Notes: generated by a model not told the origin, from the letters alone. A stretch of DNA of 64,000 bases from an uncultured Eubacteriales bacterium (GCA_902800625.1 CADCFG010000002.1:124001-188000), one strand, 5' to 3'. Positions 34,466 to 43,534 are shown, counted from the first letter of the stretch. Numbers and translations: made by a program.

Positions 34466-35437
34466 ATGGAAAAGACGAACAACCGTGACAACCAGCAATC
34501 CAGGCTCCGCGCCTTTTTGGCCGGAGACACCTTCAAGGCGCTGCTGCCGCTGATCGGCTTCGCGGTGATCATCATCGTCCTGAACATCATGACCCAGGGC
34601 AGGATCCTGACCCCGAAGAAGCTGCGGCTGCTGCTGTCCTCGATCTACGCTCCCACCATCGTGGCCACCGGCGTCTTTTTCGTGATGACGCTGGGTTCCA
34701 TCGACTTCACCGAGGGCTCCACGCTGGGCGTGGCCTCCCTGGTGGTCAGCGCGCTGTCGTTCATCAACGTGCCGCTGGCGATCCTGGGCGGCATCCTCTG
34801 CGGCGCGGCCATCGGCGCCATCAACGGCTTCTTCCACGTGAAGTTCAAGCTGCAGTCCTTCATCGTCACCATCTGCACGATGTACCTGTTCCGCGGCGTG
34901 TGCGCCTACTTCACCACCGAGACCGCTGTGCCCGCCAGCGCCGACATCAGGGCGCTGGACATCGACGGGCTGAAGATCGGTATCACCGTGGCGGTGCTGC
35001 TGGTGGCCTGGTTCCTGTTCCGGTTCACCCGCATCGGCAACGACGTGAAGGCTGTGGGCTCCGGCGAGACCGCCGCCCGCTTCTCCGGCGTGCACACCGA
35101 CCGGGTGAAGTTCCTGGCCTTCGTGGCGGCCGGCGCTCTGACCGGCCTGGCGGCGTTTGTCAACGTCATCAAGGTCGGCTCCATCACCGCCACCGCGGGC
35201 AACCAGCTGGAGACCCAGATCCTGATCTCCCTGGTGCTGGGCGGCCTGCCCATCACTGGCGGCGCAAAGGTTCGCTTCTCCAATATCATCGTCGGCACGT
35301 TGATGTACGCCGTGCTGAACAGCGGCCTGGCCATCCTGGGCTACGATCCCCAGACCCAGCAGCTGATCAAGGGCGTCATCTTCCTGATCTTCGTCGCGCT
35401 GACGATCGATCGCAAGGCGCTGAAGGTGATCAAGTAA
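34466..35437 (+). CDS. CUT2-type sugar ABC transporter permease 2
   Basis: About 323 residues, second RbsC-type permease of the operon (GSIDFTEGSTLGVASLVVSAL, GSGETAARFSGVHTDRVKFLAF, VLGGLPITGGAKVRFSNIIVGTLM). Two different permeases in one CUT2 system occur in YtfT/YjfF-like importers, so a heterodimer is likely. Start at ATG 34466, with AGGAGGCGAGG just before. Ends the operon at a strong terminator. Confidence 0.88.
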   Translation: MEKTNNRDNQQSRLRAFLAGDTFKALLPLIGFAVIIIVLNIMTQGRILTPKKLRLLLSSIYAPTIVATGVFFVMTLGSIDFTEGSTLGVASLVVSALSFINVPLAILGGILCGAAIGAINGFFHVKFKLQSFIVTICTMYLFRGVCAYFTTETAVPASADIRALDIDGLKIGITVAVLLVAWFLFRFTRIGNDVKAVGSGETAARFSGVHTDRVKFLAFVAAGALTGLAAFVNVIKVGSITATAGNQLETQILISLVLGGLPITGGAKVRFSNIIVGTLMYAVLNSGLAILGYDPQTQQLIKGVIFLIFVALTIDRKALKVIK

Positions 35438-35448
35438 ATCCCAATAAC

Positions 35449-35480
35449 AAACCGCCGTGCCCGTTGGACACGGCGGTTTT
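35449..35480. terminator. Bidirectional terminator between the sugar ABC operon and sigE
   Basis: AAACCGCCGTG and CACGGCGGTTTT form an 11-bp stem with a 9-base loop; T's on both strands. Confidence 0.85.
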
Positions 35481-35481
35481 C

Positions 35482-36189
35482 CTATGCCATCTTCGCCAGC
35501 TCGTCCCGCAGCTTTCCGATGATCCGCTTCTCCAGTCTGGATATGTAGCTCTGGGAGATGCCCATCATGTCGGCCACCTCCTTCTGGGTGTGCTCCTTGT
35601 CCTCGCCCAGGCCGTAGCGCAGCCCCACGATGTACTTCTCCCGCGGGTTCAGCTTCTGGATGGCGGTGTGCAGCATCTGCTTTTCGATGTCCGCGTCCAG
35701 GTCCCTGCTCACCAGGTCTGGCTCCGTGCCCAGTATGTCCGAAAGCAGCAGCTCGTTGCCGTCCCAGTCCGTGTTCAGCGGCTCGTCGAAGGACACCTCC
35801 AGCTTCAGCCGGTTGGTCTTGCGCAGCACCATCAGTATCTCGTTCTCGATGCAGCGGCTGGCATAGGTGGCCAGCTTGATGTTCTTGTCCGGGTCGAATG
35901 AGTTGACCGCCTTGATGAGGCCGATGGCGCCGATGGAGATCAGGTCCTCGATGCTGATGCCGGTGTTCTCGAACTTCCTGGAGATGTATACCACCAGCCG
36001 CAGGTTGCGCTCGATCAGCGTGGAGCGGGCCTGGCCGTCGCCCTGCCGGGCCTTGCGCACCAGGGCGATCTCCTCCTCCCGGGACAGGGGCGGGGGCAGC
36101 AGGTCGCTTCCGCCGATGTAGCACACGGAGCCCCGGCGAATCTGCACGATCAGGCCGAATATGGATTGGCGAATGGATTGAAATGCCAT
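35482..36189 (-). CDS. sigE: Sporulation sigma factor SigE (pro-form)
   Basis: 235 residues. Mother-cell-specific sigma factor. It has a pro-sequence of about 27 residues ([26 protein letters not shown]) ahead of the processing region [13 protein letters not shown], then sigma-70 region 2 ([35 protein letters not shown]) and region 4 ([14 protein letters not shown] ... [23 protein letters not shown]). Start ATG 36189 behind AAAGGAGG. Directly follows spoIIGA, whose product processes it. Confidence 0.95.
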   Translation of the reverse strand: MAFQSIRQSIFGLIVQIRRGSVCYIGGSDLLPPPLSREEEIALVRKARQGDGQARSTLIERNLRLVVYISRKFENTGISIEDLISIGAIGLIKAVNSFDPDKNIKLATYASRCIENEILMVLRKTNRLKLEVSFDEPLNTDWDGNELLLSDILGTEPDLVSRDLDADIEKQMLHTAIQKLNPREKYIVGLRYGLGEDKEHTQKEVADMMGISQSYISRLEKRIIGKLRDELAKMA

Positions 36190-36213
36190 GGGGATGCCTC
36201 CTTTATGTAATGT

Positions 36214-36957
36214 TCAAACAAAGCTGGCAAATTCAGATGGAGCCAGGGCGCTCGCGCTTCCCGGCAGCGGGCCGGGAGACAGGGCGATCCAGACCGCGGG
36301 GGCTCGAGTGCGGTGCCTCCCGTGCTCAATCCACAGCGCCGCGGGCCTGAAACAGGCCATCCGTCCGCTGCCGCCCACCGCGCCAAAGGGCAGCTCCCGC
36401 CAGCCGGACTCCGGCAGAGCGTCTTCCAGCAGCCGCGCCTCCGCAATCACCACGGGCAGGCCGGAAAGGGGCTCCCGCAGCCGGTTGCCGGTATCGATCA
36501 AGGCGGGAAAGCGGGCCCGGCCGACGCCGGTTTCAAGGCACAGCGTCACCTGCCAGTCGCCCCCGAGCGGCCGTCTCACAGACAGCATCAACATGAGAAG
36601 CGCCGCGCCCAACAGCGCGCAAAGCGCGCCGACAGGGCCCTTTGCGGCAAAACAGGGTAACTGGGCTGCGCCGCCGGAGAGCAGCGCTCCGCCCGCGATC
36701 AGCGCAGCAACTTTGAACCAGAGCCATGGGCCGCAGCCTCGGGCTATTAATCCGGATACGCAGCCCAGCAAAAGCACCTGAACGGGGATGGTGGCCCACG
36801 GAACGGGCCGCATCGCCGCGAGGACGCCGTAGCCAGTGCAGATCATCCCTGATACCAGTACCCGCCGCCATTGGAATATTCCCATTGCCCGGGCCGACGC
36901 GCCCAGCAGCGCCAGGTCGGCCATCAGGCTCGCGATCCAATATGCTTCGATGCTCAT
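36214..36957 (-). CDS. spoIIGA: Sporulation aspartic protease SpoIIGA
   Basis: About 247 residues. Five hydrophobic segments in the first 130 residues, then a cytoplasmic aspartic-protease domain with the catalytic Asp165 in PALIDTGNRLREPLSGLPVV. SpoIIGA sits in the septal membrane and cleaves pro-SigE after a signal from the forespore. Start at ATG 36957 (MSIEAYW), preceded by GGGGTGAG. It is 24 bases from sigE. The upstream region is rich in Spo0A boxes. Confidence 0.9.
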   Translation of the reverse strand: MSIEAYWIASLMADLALLGASARAMGIFQWRRVLVSGMICTGYGVLAAMRPVPWATIPVQVLLLGCVSGLIARGCGPWLWFKVAALIAGGALLSGGAAQLPCFAAKGPVGALCALLGAALLMLMLSVRRPLGGDWQVTLCLETGVGRARFPALIDTGNRLREPLSGLPVVIAEARLLEDALPESGWRELPFGAVGGSGRMACFRPAALWIEHGRHRTRAPAVWIALSPGPLPGSASALAPSEFASFV

Positions 36958-37014
36958 TGCCTCACCCCGCTTAAGCATCATAGCCAAATAAACGGGCCTG
37001 ACTCAACGATTTCC

Positions 37015-37258
37015 TGTCGAGGCGAGGGACTAAAATATCGACGGGAAGTCGTCTCTTTCGCTTTATTCGCGGTCCGTTTCGACAGAAAAGCACATGGACT
37101 GGACGGCCCGGGCCCGCGAAACGTCGTCCGATATGGAGACGATGGCCGCGGATAAGCGCCGCTGCGGCACGTCTGGCGGCGCTGTCGAAATCAAAGCCAA
37201 ATGTCGACGCTTTTCGATGAAATCGGGTTGCAACCACGACAAAAGCGGAAATTCGACA
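37015..37258. promoter_or_regulatory. Cluster of Spo0A boxes upstream of spoIIGA-sigE and ymxH
   Basis: Within the 358-base gap between spoIIGA and ymxH there are three exact Spo0A boxes TGTCGAA or its complement TTCGACA (37078-37084, 37183-37189, 37252-37258) and two with one mismatch (TGTCGAG 37015-37021, TGTCGAC 37202-37208). On the minus strand TTGAGT-N18-TATGAT ends close to the spoIIGA start. This fits Spo0A control of spoIIG as in Bacillus. No gene is visible in the gap. Confidence 0.75.
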
Positions 37259-37315
37259 GAGGGCTTTCGCACGCATTTTCCTGCTTCGGCATAGCATAAA
37301 CAGGGAGGCGGTAGC

Positions 37316-37570
37316 ATGAGTTATTCCGAACTGAAGCGCAAGGACGTTGTGAACATCTGCGACGGGCGAAAGATGGGCCGGCCCATCGACCTGATCCTGA
37401 GCGATGCGGCCTGTGCCCAGGCGCTGGTGGTGCCCGGGCGGTCCGGCGGGCTGCTGGGCCTGTTCCGCCAGGACAGGGAGGGAATCGTCATCCCATGGGA
37501 GCGGGTCAGGCGGGTGGGCGACGACGTGATCCTGGTGGAAGTGGACGCGGGTTGCGACCAAAATCAATAA
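37316..37570 (+). CDS. ymxH: YlmC/YmxH family sporulation protein
   Basis: 84 residues with a PRC-barrel-like fold (SELKRKDVVNICDGRKMGRPIDLIL ... GIVIPWERVRRVGDDVILVEV). The family is conserved in spore-formers and expressed in sporulation, function unknown. Start at ATG 37316, behind CAGGGAGGCGG. It is divergent from spoIIGA across the Spo0A box cluster. Confidence 0.85.
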   Translation: MSYSELKRKDVVNICDGRKMGRPIDLILSDAACAQALVVPGRSGGLLGLFRQDREGIVIPWERVRRVGDDVILVEVDAGCDQNQ

Positions 37571-37689
37571 TTTAGGCTTGGCAGTAAATAAACATGGATT
37601 TTCAAGCGCTTTTGTGCAAATAAATTAGAAAAAGGGCTGGACTTTACGTTATTTTTTGTGTATAATATAGAATACGAGGTGATATGAGG

Positions 37690-38181
37690 ATGAGATGTGC
37701 CTATTGCGGCTGCGTGCAGAGCCGAGTGGTCGACTCCAGGCAGAACGAGGAGGGCACCTCCATTCGCAGGCGGCGCGAGTGCGAAAACTGCGGTCGCCGC
37801 TTCACCACCTATGAGCGCGTCGAGCTGGTGCCGCTGATGATCGTCAAGAAGGATCAGACGCGGGAAGCCTTCGACGTGGAAAAGCTGCGCTCCAGCATCG
37901 TGAAGTCCTGTGAGAAGCGCACGGTCTCCCTCGGGAAGATCGACGCGCTGGTGCGGGAGATTGAACAGAAGCTGAACAGCATGGGGGAATCCGAGATCCC
38001 CAGCAAGGTGGTGGGCGAGCTGGTGATGGATGGGCTCAAGACGCTGGACGAAGTGGCCTATGTGCGCTTCGCCTCGGTCTACCGCCAGTTCCGCGACATC
38101 CAGACCTTCCGCGATGAGCTGAACAAGCTGCTCGCGGACTTCGACAAGGGTACTGCTGACGGCAACGACGCCGCCAGATAA
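37690..38181 (+). CDS. nrdR: Transcriptional repressor NrdR
   Basis: About 163 residues. Zinc ribbon MRCAYCG...CENCGRRF, then an ATP-cone domain (LVPLMIVKKDQTREAFDVEKLRSSI). NrdR represses ribonucleotide reductase genes when dATP is high. I start it at ATG 37690, 8 bases after GAGGTG; ATG 37684 is too close to that site. TATAAT at 37661-37666 is a likely -10 box. A two-component pair follows after 29 bases. Confidence 0.93.
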   Translation: MRCAYCGCVQSRVVDSRQNEEGTSIRRRRECENCGRRFTTYERVELVPLMIVKKDQTREAFDVEKLRSSIVKSCEKRTVSLGKIDALVREIEQKLNSMGESEIPSKVVGELVMDGLKTLDEVAYVRFASVYRQFRDIQTFRDELNKLLADFDKGTADGNDAAR

Positions 38182-38210
38182 CCAAATACAAAGAGAGAGA
38201 GGATACGCAC

Positions 38211-38912
38211 ATGGCAAATGAACTAATCCTGGCCGTTGACGATGAAGCCCATATTCTTGAACTGCTTTCGTTCAATCTTGAGGCTTCCGGCTATCGAGTT
38301 GTCACTGCCGCCACGGGCGAAGATGCGCTGGTGGTATGTGCGCATGAGCGTCCGGCGATGGTGCTGCTGGACATTATGCTCCCTGGCATCGATGGCATGG
38401 AGGTCTGCCGCCGCTTGAAGAGCGCGCCGACCACCGCGGATATCCCCATCATTATGCTCACTGCCAAGGGCGACGAGGTGGATAAGATCCTGGGCCTGGA
38501 GCTGGGCGCGGACGACTACATCACCAAGCCCTTCTCCGTGCGCGAGCTGATCGCCCGCGTGAAGGCGCTGCTGCGCCGCGCGGCCCCGCAGAACGAGGAA
38601 GAAGGCATCCTGCATGTAGGCGGCCTGACCATCGACGTGGGCAATTATGAAGCCTTCCGCAACGGCGAAAAGCTGAGCCTGACGCTGAAGGAGTTCGAGC
38701 TACTGAAGCTGCTGGTGCTCAGCCGCGGTAAGGTGCTGACCCGCGACTTCCTGCTGGACCGCATCTGGGGCTATGAATTCTATGGCGAGACCCGCACCGT
38801 GGACGTGCACATCCGCCACATCCGCCAGAAGCTGGGCGACGACGCGCATTATATCGAAACCATCCGCGGCGTCGGCTACAAATTCAATGATCGTCAGGAG
38901 AATCGCCTATGA
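38211..38912 (+). CDS. PhoP-type response regulator
   Basis: 233 residues. Receiver domain with acidic pocket (AVDDE), phosphorylated Asp in MVLLDIMLPGIDG, Lys in DDYITKPFS, followed by an OmpR-type winged helix (LSLTLKEFELLKLL ... RTVDVHIRHIRQKLG ... GVGYKF). The stop codon overlaps the start of the kinase gene by 4 bases (ATGA type). Paired with the kinase it resembles PhoP/PhoR (phosphate or envelope stress); no pst/pho genes are nearby to confirm a stimulus. Confidence 0.9.
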   Translation: MANELILAVDDEAHILELLSFNLEASGYRVVTAATGEDALVVCAHERPAMVLLDIMLPGIDGMEVCRRLKSAPTTADIPIIMLTAKGDEVDKILGLELGADDYITKPFSVRELIARVKALLRRAAPQNEEEGILHVGGLTIDVGNYEAFRNGEKLSLTLKEFELLKLLVLSRGKVLTRDFLLDRIWGYEFYGETRTVDVHIRHIRQKLGDDAHYIETIRGVGYKFNDRQENRL

Positions 38913-40669
38913 AATCAAGGGTCGCTTTGATTGTGACCCTGATATCCCTGGTTCTCCTTGCGCTGCTGTTCACGTATAACTGTTCCAACCTCGCGGACGG
39001 GGCCAACGACGAGTTGCGCAGAGATCTCTCCATCGTGTGCCAGGTGACCGGCAATTTCAGCCGCAGCGACACGATGGAGGATCGCGTGCGGACGCTTCAG
39101 ACCCTCGAAGTAAGCGAAGGTACAGTGAAAGGCCTGTTTGACGCTGACGGAAACGCCATCTACGTTTCACGGGATGGCTACGATCAACTGTCAGCCGACG
39201 GCATGGCTTTGGCCACGGTGGAGAAAGCCGTGGTCTATGAGCATGCAAATCCCGAAGGAAAACCTGCTATTTACGCCATCTATCAGTATGAGGATGGCGC
39301 ATTTTTAGCCTACGCCAATCAAAAGCTGGGCATATTGCAGGTGCTGAGCCAAAACAAGAGCATGGTGCTGCTGGCGGTGATCTTTGGGCTGAGCATGGTG
39401 CTGTTCGCGGCAGTGCTGGTGTATATAACCGGACGCGAGCGCAGGGTTAACCAGGTGATGATCGCGCTGGATCGCTTCTCTGACGGCAATTTCGATGTGC
39501 GCATCGAGGGCTTCAACGAGAACGACACCCAGGCGGCGGAGTACAACGCAATCATCGCGCGGATTCAGGATCGCATCTTCAAACAGAAAAACCGAAATCA
39601 CGTATTGAGCCAGGTCATGTCCCAGATGCAAAACGGCATCATCGCTGTGGACCAGAGCATGAACGTGATATTCATTACGTCCGTGGCAAAGAAGCTGCTG
39701 GGCATCGTGGGCAACCCCGAGTTCCGCAACGTGAACGAGGTGTCCAAGGACGTGAAGCTGGACGAGGTGTTCACCGAGGCCATGCGCCAGGGCGGCGTCT
39801 ACACCAACGAGGTGGCGGCCCGCACCGCCGTGGGAAGGGGACACCGGCCGCTGCGGCTGTACGTGTCGCCCATGAAGCAGGACGACAGGGTAGTAGGAGC
39901 GCTGGCTATCGTGGAGGATATCACCGAGCTGCGTCGGCTTGAACAGGTGCGCACGGACTTTGCGGCCAACGTCTCCCACGAGTTGAAGACGCCGCTGACG
40001 TCCATCCGCGGCTTCGTGGAGACCCTACAGGCAGGGGCCATCGACCATCCGGAGATGGCGCACAAGTTCCTGAACATCATCCAGATGGAGACCGAGCGCC
40101 TGACCCGCCTGATCAACGACATCCTGTCCATCAGCAAGCTGGAATCCGGCAACGATGAGGTGGCCACCGAGCGCATCCGCCTGGACAAGAAGGCTTATGA
40201 CGTATGCGAGATGCTGTCCATCCACGCCCAGGAGAAGGAAGTCACGCTGAATTACCGCCTGAACAGCGAGCCGGTGTTCATCATCGGCAATCCCGACCGG
40301 GTGGAGCAGTTGCTGATCAACCTGACAGAGAACGCCATCAAGTACAACAAACCCGGCGGCTCCGTAACGGTGCAGGTATTCAAGAGCGCCCAGGAGGCCA
40401 ACATCACCATCTCCGATACGGGCATCGGCATCGCCGAGGAGAACCTGCCCCGGCTGTTTGAACGCTTCTATCGCGTGGACAAGGGCCGTTCCCGTCAGAT
40501 GGGCGGCACCGGCCTGGGCCTGGCCATCGTCAAGCACATCGTGCGCTCGATGAACGGCGAGATCGAGGTCCACTCCAAGCTGGGCGAGGGCACCGAGTTC
40601 CTGATCACGCTGCCCCTGGCCCCGAAGGAGAACCCCGAAAAGGAAACCATTTTCGACGACGGGGAGTAA
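38909..40669 (+). CDS. PhoR-type sensor histidine kinase
   Basis: 586 residues. TM1 (about 5-22), an extracytoplasmic sensor of about 125 residues, TM2 (about 149-172), a HAMP (RRVNQVMIALDRFSDGNFDVRIEG), a PAS domain (MQNGIIAVDQSMNVIFITSVAKKLL), the phospho-acceptor His in FAANVSHELKTPLTSIRGF, and the ATPase domain (NLTENAIKYN, DTGIGIAEENLPRLFERFYRVDKGRS, GGTGLGLAIVKHI). Typical of PhoR/WalK. Coupled to the preceding response regulator. Downstream is a probable terminator at 40688-40714. Confidence 0.9.
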   Translation: MKSRVALIVTLISLVLLALLFTYNCSNLADGANDELRRDLSIVCQVTGNFSRSDTMEDRVRTLQTLEVSEGTVKGLFDADGNAIYVSRDGYDQLSADGMALATVEKAVVYEHANPEGKPAIYAIYQYEDGAFLAYANQKLGILQVLSQNKSMVLLAVIFGLSMVLFAAVLVYITGRERRVNQVMIALDRFSDGNFDVRIEGFNENDTQAAEYNAIIARIQDRIFKQKNRNHVLSQVMSQMQNGIIAVDQSMNVIFITSVAKKLLGIVGNPEFRNVNEVSKDVKLDEVFTEAMRQGGVYTNEVAARTAVGRGHRPLRLYVSPMKQDDRVVGALAIVEDITELRRLEQVRTDFAANVSHELKTPLTSIRGFVETLQAGAIDHPEMAHKFLNIIQMETERLTRLINDILSISKLESGNDEVATERIRLDKKAYDVCEMLSIHAQEKEVTLNYRLNSEPVFIIGNPDRVEQLLINLTENAIKYNKPGGSVTVQVFKSAQEANITISDTGIGIAEENLPRLFERFYRVDKGRSRQMGGTGLGLAIVKHIVRSMNGEIEVHSKLGEGTEFLITLPLAPKENPEKETIFDDGE

Positions 40670-40687
40670 TCCCATCGTCCCACCGCT

Positions 40688-40714
40688 GGGGGCGGCGCAA
40701 TGCCGCCCCTGCTT
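40688..40714 (+). terminator. Probable terminator after the PhoR-type kinase gene
   Basis: GGGGCGGC, loop GCAAT, GCCGCCCC followed by TGCTTTAT; an 8-bp stem with a short interrupted T-run. Confidence 0.55.
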
Positions 40715-40782
40715 TATGGATGAACGCAGCTGTTCAAGCATACATATACCCAGCAGTCACCCCGGATTGGAGGAACCCGCCC

Positions 40783-41580
40783 ATGGCAACGAGAAAGAAA
40801 TCGACCCTTTCCTGGCCGCTGGCGCCGAAGGAGGTGGGCCTGAACAGGGACACTGACCTGCTCAAGCTCATCGCGATGATCAGCATGCTGATCGACCACG
40901 CCGGCAAGATGTTCTTTCCGCAGTACCGCGTGATGCGCATCATCGGCCGGTTTGCCTTTCCCATCTTCGCCTACTGCATCGCCGTGGGCTGCGTCTATTC
41001 CCGGGATCGCTTCAAATATTTGTCCCGCATCGTGCTGATGGGCCTCGTGTCTCAGCCGTTTTATGCCGTGGCGCTGGCCCATACCACCCAGAGCATGTAT
41101 GCCATACGCTTTGCCGACAACCCCGTCGGCGCGGTGGTCAACTTCTATGTCCAGTGCTGGGGGACGCCCAATATCATGCTGACGCTGGCGCTGGGCCTGC
41201 TCTTGTGCTGGGCCATCCGGGACAGGCAGATCCCCTGCGCCATCGCGCTGATGCTGATCGTGTGGAAGATCCAGAACAGCATCAGCTACGGCTGGCGCGG
41301 TGTGGCGCTGATCGCGCTGTTCTATCTGTTCATCCAGCACTGGTGGCTGTCTCTGCCGGTGATGGTGGCCTATATGGGATGGTGGGGCATGCAGGGCTCC
41401 GGCTATCACATGTTCGGCCTGTCCTTCGGCATACAGATGTTTGCCCTGCTGGCCCTGCCGCTGATTTACATTCCCACCTTCTCAAAGCTCAAGCTGAACA
41501 AGTGGGTGTTCTACCTGTTCTATCCGGCGCACCTGATCGGCATCATGCTGATCGAGTTCGCCATGAAGCTGGGAAAATAG
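40783..41580 (+). CDS. TraX family membrane protein
   Basis: About 265 residues, seven to eight helices. The N-terminal motif LKLIAMISMLIDHAGKMFF and IGRFAFPIFAYCIAVG match the TraX family, which acetylates pilin in F-plasmid conjugation but is common as a chromosomal gene of unknown role in Clostridia. No conjugation genes are nearby. Start at ATG 40783, behind GGAGGA. Followed by an independent promoter for the T-box leader. Confidence 0.85.
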   Translation: MATRKKSTLSWPLAPKEVGLNRDTDLLKLIAMISMLIDHAGKMFFPQYRVMRIIGRFAFPIFAYCIAVGCVYSRDRFKYLSRIVLMGLVSQPFYAVALAHTTQSMYAIRFADNPVGAVVNFYVQCWGTPNIMLTLALGLLLCWAIRDRQIPCAIALMLIVWKIQNSISYGWRGVALIALFYLFIQHWWLSLPVMVAYMGWWGMQGSGYHMFGLSFGIQMFALLALPLIYIPTFSKLKLNKWVFYLFYPAHLIGIMLIEFAMKLGK

Positions 41581-41601
41581 AAAATGTATACAAAAAAAGG
41601 C

Positions 41602-41630
41602 TTGACATCAGCGTGATAAAGTGATAAACT
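41602..41630 (+). promoter_or_regulatory. Sigma-A-like promoter of the Tyr T-box leader
   Basis: TTGACA (41602-41607), 17 bases, TAAACT (41625-41630). Confidence 0.7.
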
Positions 41631-41635
41631 ACATC

Positions 41636-41915
41636 ATGACAAAGGCAATGACCGGGAACGAGTAGGCGGGCGAGAACGATCCAAGAGAGCTGCCGGGCGG
41701 TGCGAGGCGGTGATCGGCGTCCATCCGAATTACATTCCGGTAGCCGCGCGTTGAAAGGCTTTTCGAGTAGGCGCCGCCGGGTTCGCCCGTTACAGCGATA
41801 GGGTATAGCCTGGGCCGTACCCGACGAGGGCGACCTCCGCGAGGGGGCGCCGAACAGAGGTGGTACCGCGGAGCAATCCGCCCTCTGCGCACACAGCGCG
41901 GAGGGCGTTTTTTAT
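41636..41915 (+). promoter_or_regulatory. T-box leader, specifier UAC (tyrosine), upstream of a sodium:solute symporter
   Basis: A complete T-box: stem I with the S-turn AGTA, the AGAGAG...GGTGCGA distal motifs, and a specifier loop CCGAAT-TAC-ATTCC with TAC at 41731-41733; the T-box sequence AGGTGGTACCGCG at 41858-41870; then a terminator (CGCCCTC...GAGGGCG, TTTTTT) at 41880-41913. Aligned with the valS leader of this same window (CGAAG-GTC-GCTTCC) the specifier position gives TAC, tyrosine. Uncharged tRNA-Tyr would stabilise the antiterminator and turn on the transporter. Confidence 0.9.
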
Positions 41916-41952
41916 GCCTTCCGCAGTACAGACGATGAAGGGGGATACCTGA

Positions 41953-43518
41953 ATGTTCATCAAGATTCTCATGCTCGTGGTGTTTTTCGGCATCATGATC
42001 GGCGTCGGCTTCTACAGTCGCAAGCATGCCACGGATGTCAACGGCTTCGTGCTGGGCGGCCGCTCGGTGGGCCCGTGGCTCACGGCCTTCGCCTATGGCA
42101 CGTCCTACTTCTCCGCGGTCATCTTCGTTGGCTATGCCGGGCAGTTCGGCTGGAAGTATGGCCTGGCCTCCACCTGGATCGGCCTGGGAAACGCCTTCAT
42201 CGGCTCGCTGATGGCCTGGACCATCCTGGGCCGCCGCACCCGCGTCATGACTCAGCAGCTGAACAGTGCCACCATGCCGGAGTTCCTGGGCAAGCGCTAT
42301 GACAGCAAGGCCCTGAAGATCGGCGCGTCCGCCATCATCTTCATCTTCCTGATTCCCTACACCGCCTCGCTGTACAACGGCCTGAGCCGCCTGTTCGGCA
42401 TGGCCTTCAACATCGACTATACCGTCTGCATCATACTGATGGCCGTACTGACCGGCATCTATGTCATCGCCGGCGGCTACATGGCCACCGCCATCAACGA
42501 CTTCATCCAGGGCATCATCATGCTGGTGGGCATCGTGGCCGTGATCCTGGCGGTGCTCAGGGTGAACGGCGGCTTCATGGCGGCATACCAGGGGCTGACC
42601 GAGGTGCCCTACGAGGGCATGAAGGGCCAGTTTGCCTCCTTCTTCGGGCCGGACCCGCTGAACCTGCTGGGCGTGGTCATCCTCACGTCCCTGGGCACCT
42701 GGGGCCTGCCCCAGATGGTGCAGAAGTTTTATGCCATCAAGTCCGAAAAGGACATCTCCAAGGGCACGATCATCTCCACGTTCTTCGCCGTGGTGGTGGC
42801 CGGCGGCTGCTACTTCCTGGGCGGCTTCGGGCGTCTGTTCTATGACAGGATCGATCCCAGCCTGACCGGCACCCCCGTTGGTGGCTTCGACGCCGTCGTG
42901 CCCACGATGCTGGAGGGCCTCTCTCCGCTGCTGCTGGGCATCATCGTAATTCTGGTGCTGTCCGCCTCCATGTCCACGCTGTCCTCGCTGGTGCTGGCTT
43001 CCAGCTCCACGCTGACGCTGGACTTCCTCAAGGGCAATGTCATCAAGGACATGGATGAGAAGAAGCAGGTGTTCACCATGCGCATACTGATCGTGGTGTT
43101 CATACTGATCTCCGTGGTCATCGCCATCATCCAGTACTCCACCACCGTGAACTTCATCGCCCAGCTGATGGGTATCTCCTGGGGCGCCCTGGCCGGCGCG
43201 TTCCTGGCCCCGTTCATGTACGGCCTGTACATGAAGAAGGCCACCTCCGCCTCCGCCTGGGTGAGCATGATCTTCGGCGCGGGCATCATGGTGTGCAACA
43301 TGTTCTTCAAATCCGCCTTCCCGGCCATCCTCCAGAGCCCCATCAACTGCGGCGCCTTCGCGATGCTGGCGGGCCTGGTGATCGTGCCGGTAGTCAGCCT
43401 GTTCACGCCCAAACCGGACAAAAAGCTGGTGGAGTTCGCCTTCTCCGGCTACGACAAGAAGGTCATCGTCTCCGCCCGTGATTCCCTGGGTGACAGTGAG
43501 CCGGTGAACGAACGTTAG
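41953..43518 (+). CDS. Sodium:solute symporter (SSS family), candidate tyrosine transporter
   Basis: 521 residues, about thirteen helices. SSS hallmarks include SFSAVIF-like TSYFSAVIFVGYAGQFGW, YVIAGGYMATAINDFIQGIIM and SASMSTLSSLVLASSS (sodium-site Ser/Thr in TM8). Family members import sugars, proline, pantothenate, or short-chain acids with sodium. The specificity is not set by the family; the upstream T-box with a Tyr specifier suggests an amino acid, probably tyrosine. Start ATG 41953 behind AAGGGGGA. Monocistronic, with a terminator just after. Confidence 0.88.
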   Translation: MFIKILMLVVFFGIMIGVGFYSRKHATDVNGFVLGGRSVGPWLTAFAYGTSYFSAVIFVGYAGQFGWKYGLASTWIGLGNAFIGSLMAWTILGRRTRVMTQQLNSATMPEFLGKRYDSKALKIGASAIIFIFLIPYTASLYNGLSRLFGMAFNIDYTVCIILMAVLTGIYVIAGGYMATAINDFIQGIIMLVGIVAVILAVLRVNGGFMAAYQGLTEVPYEGMKGQFASFFGPDPLNLLGVVILTSLGTWGLPQMVQKFYAIKSEKDISKGTIISTFFAVVVAGGCYFLGGFGRLFYDRIDPSLTGTPVGGFDAVVPTMLEGLSPLLLGIIVILVLSASMSTLSSLVLASSSTLTLDFLKGNVIKDMDEKKQVFTMRILIVVFILISVVIAIIQYSTTVNFIAQLMGISWGALAGAFLAPFMYGLYMKKATSASAWVSMIFGAGIMVCNMFFKSAFPAILQSPINCGAFAMLAGLVIVPVVSLFTPKPDKKLVEFAFSGYDKKVIVSARDSLGDSEPVNER

Positions 43519-43534
43519 AATCGAAAAATAACAA

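Noticed and set aside
35482..36189. SigE called as SigG or SigF
   Set aside because: The pro-sequence with YIGGS...LPPPLS and the adjacent spoIIGA fit SigE only.
40783..41580. Sign of a conjugative element (TraX)
   Set aside because: No relaxase, coupling protein, integrase or repeats flank the gene.
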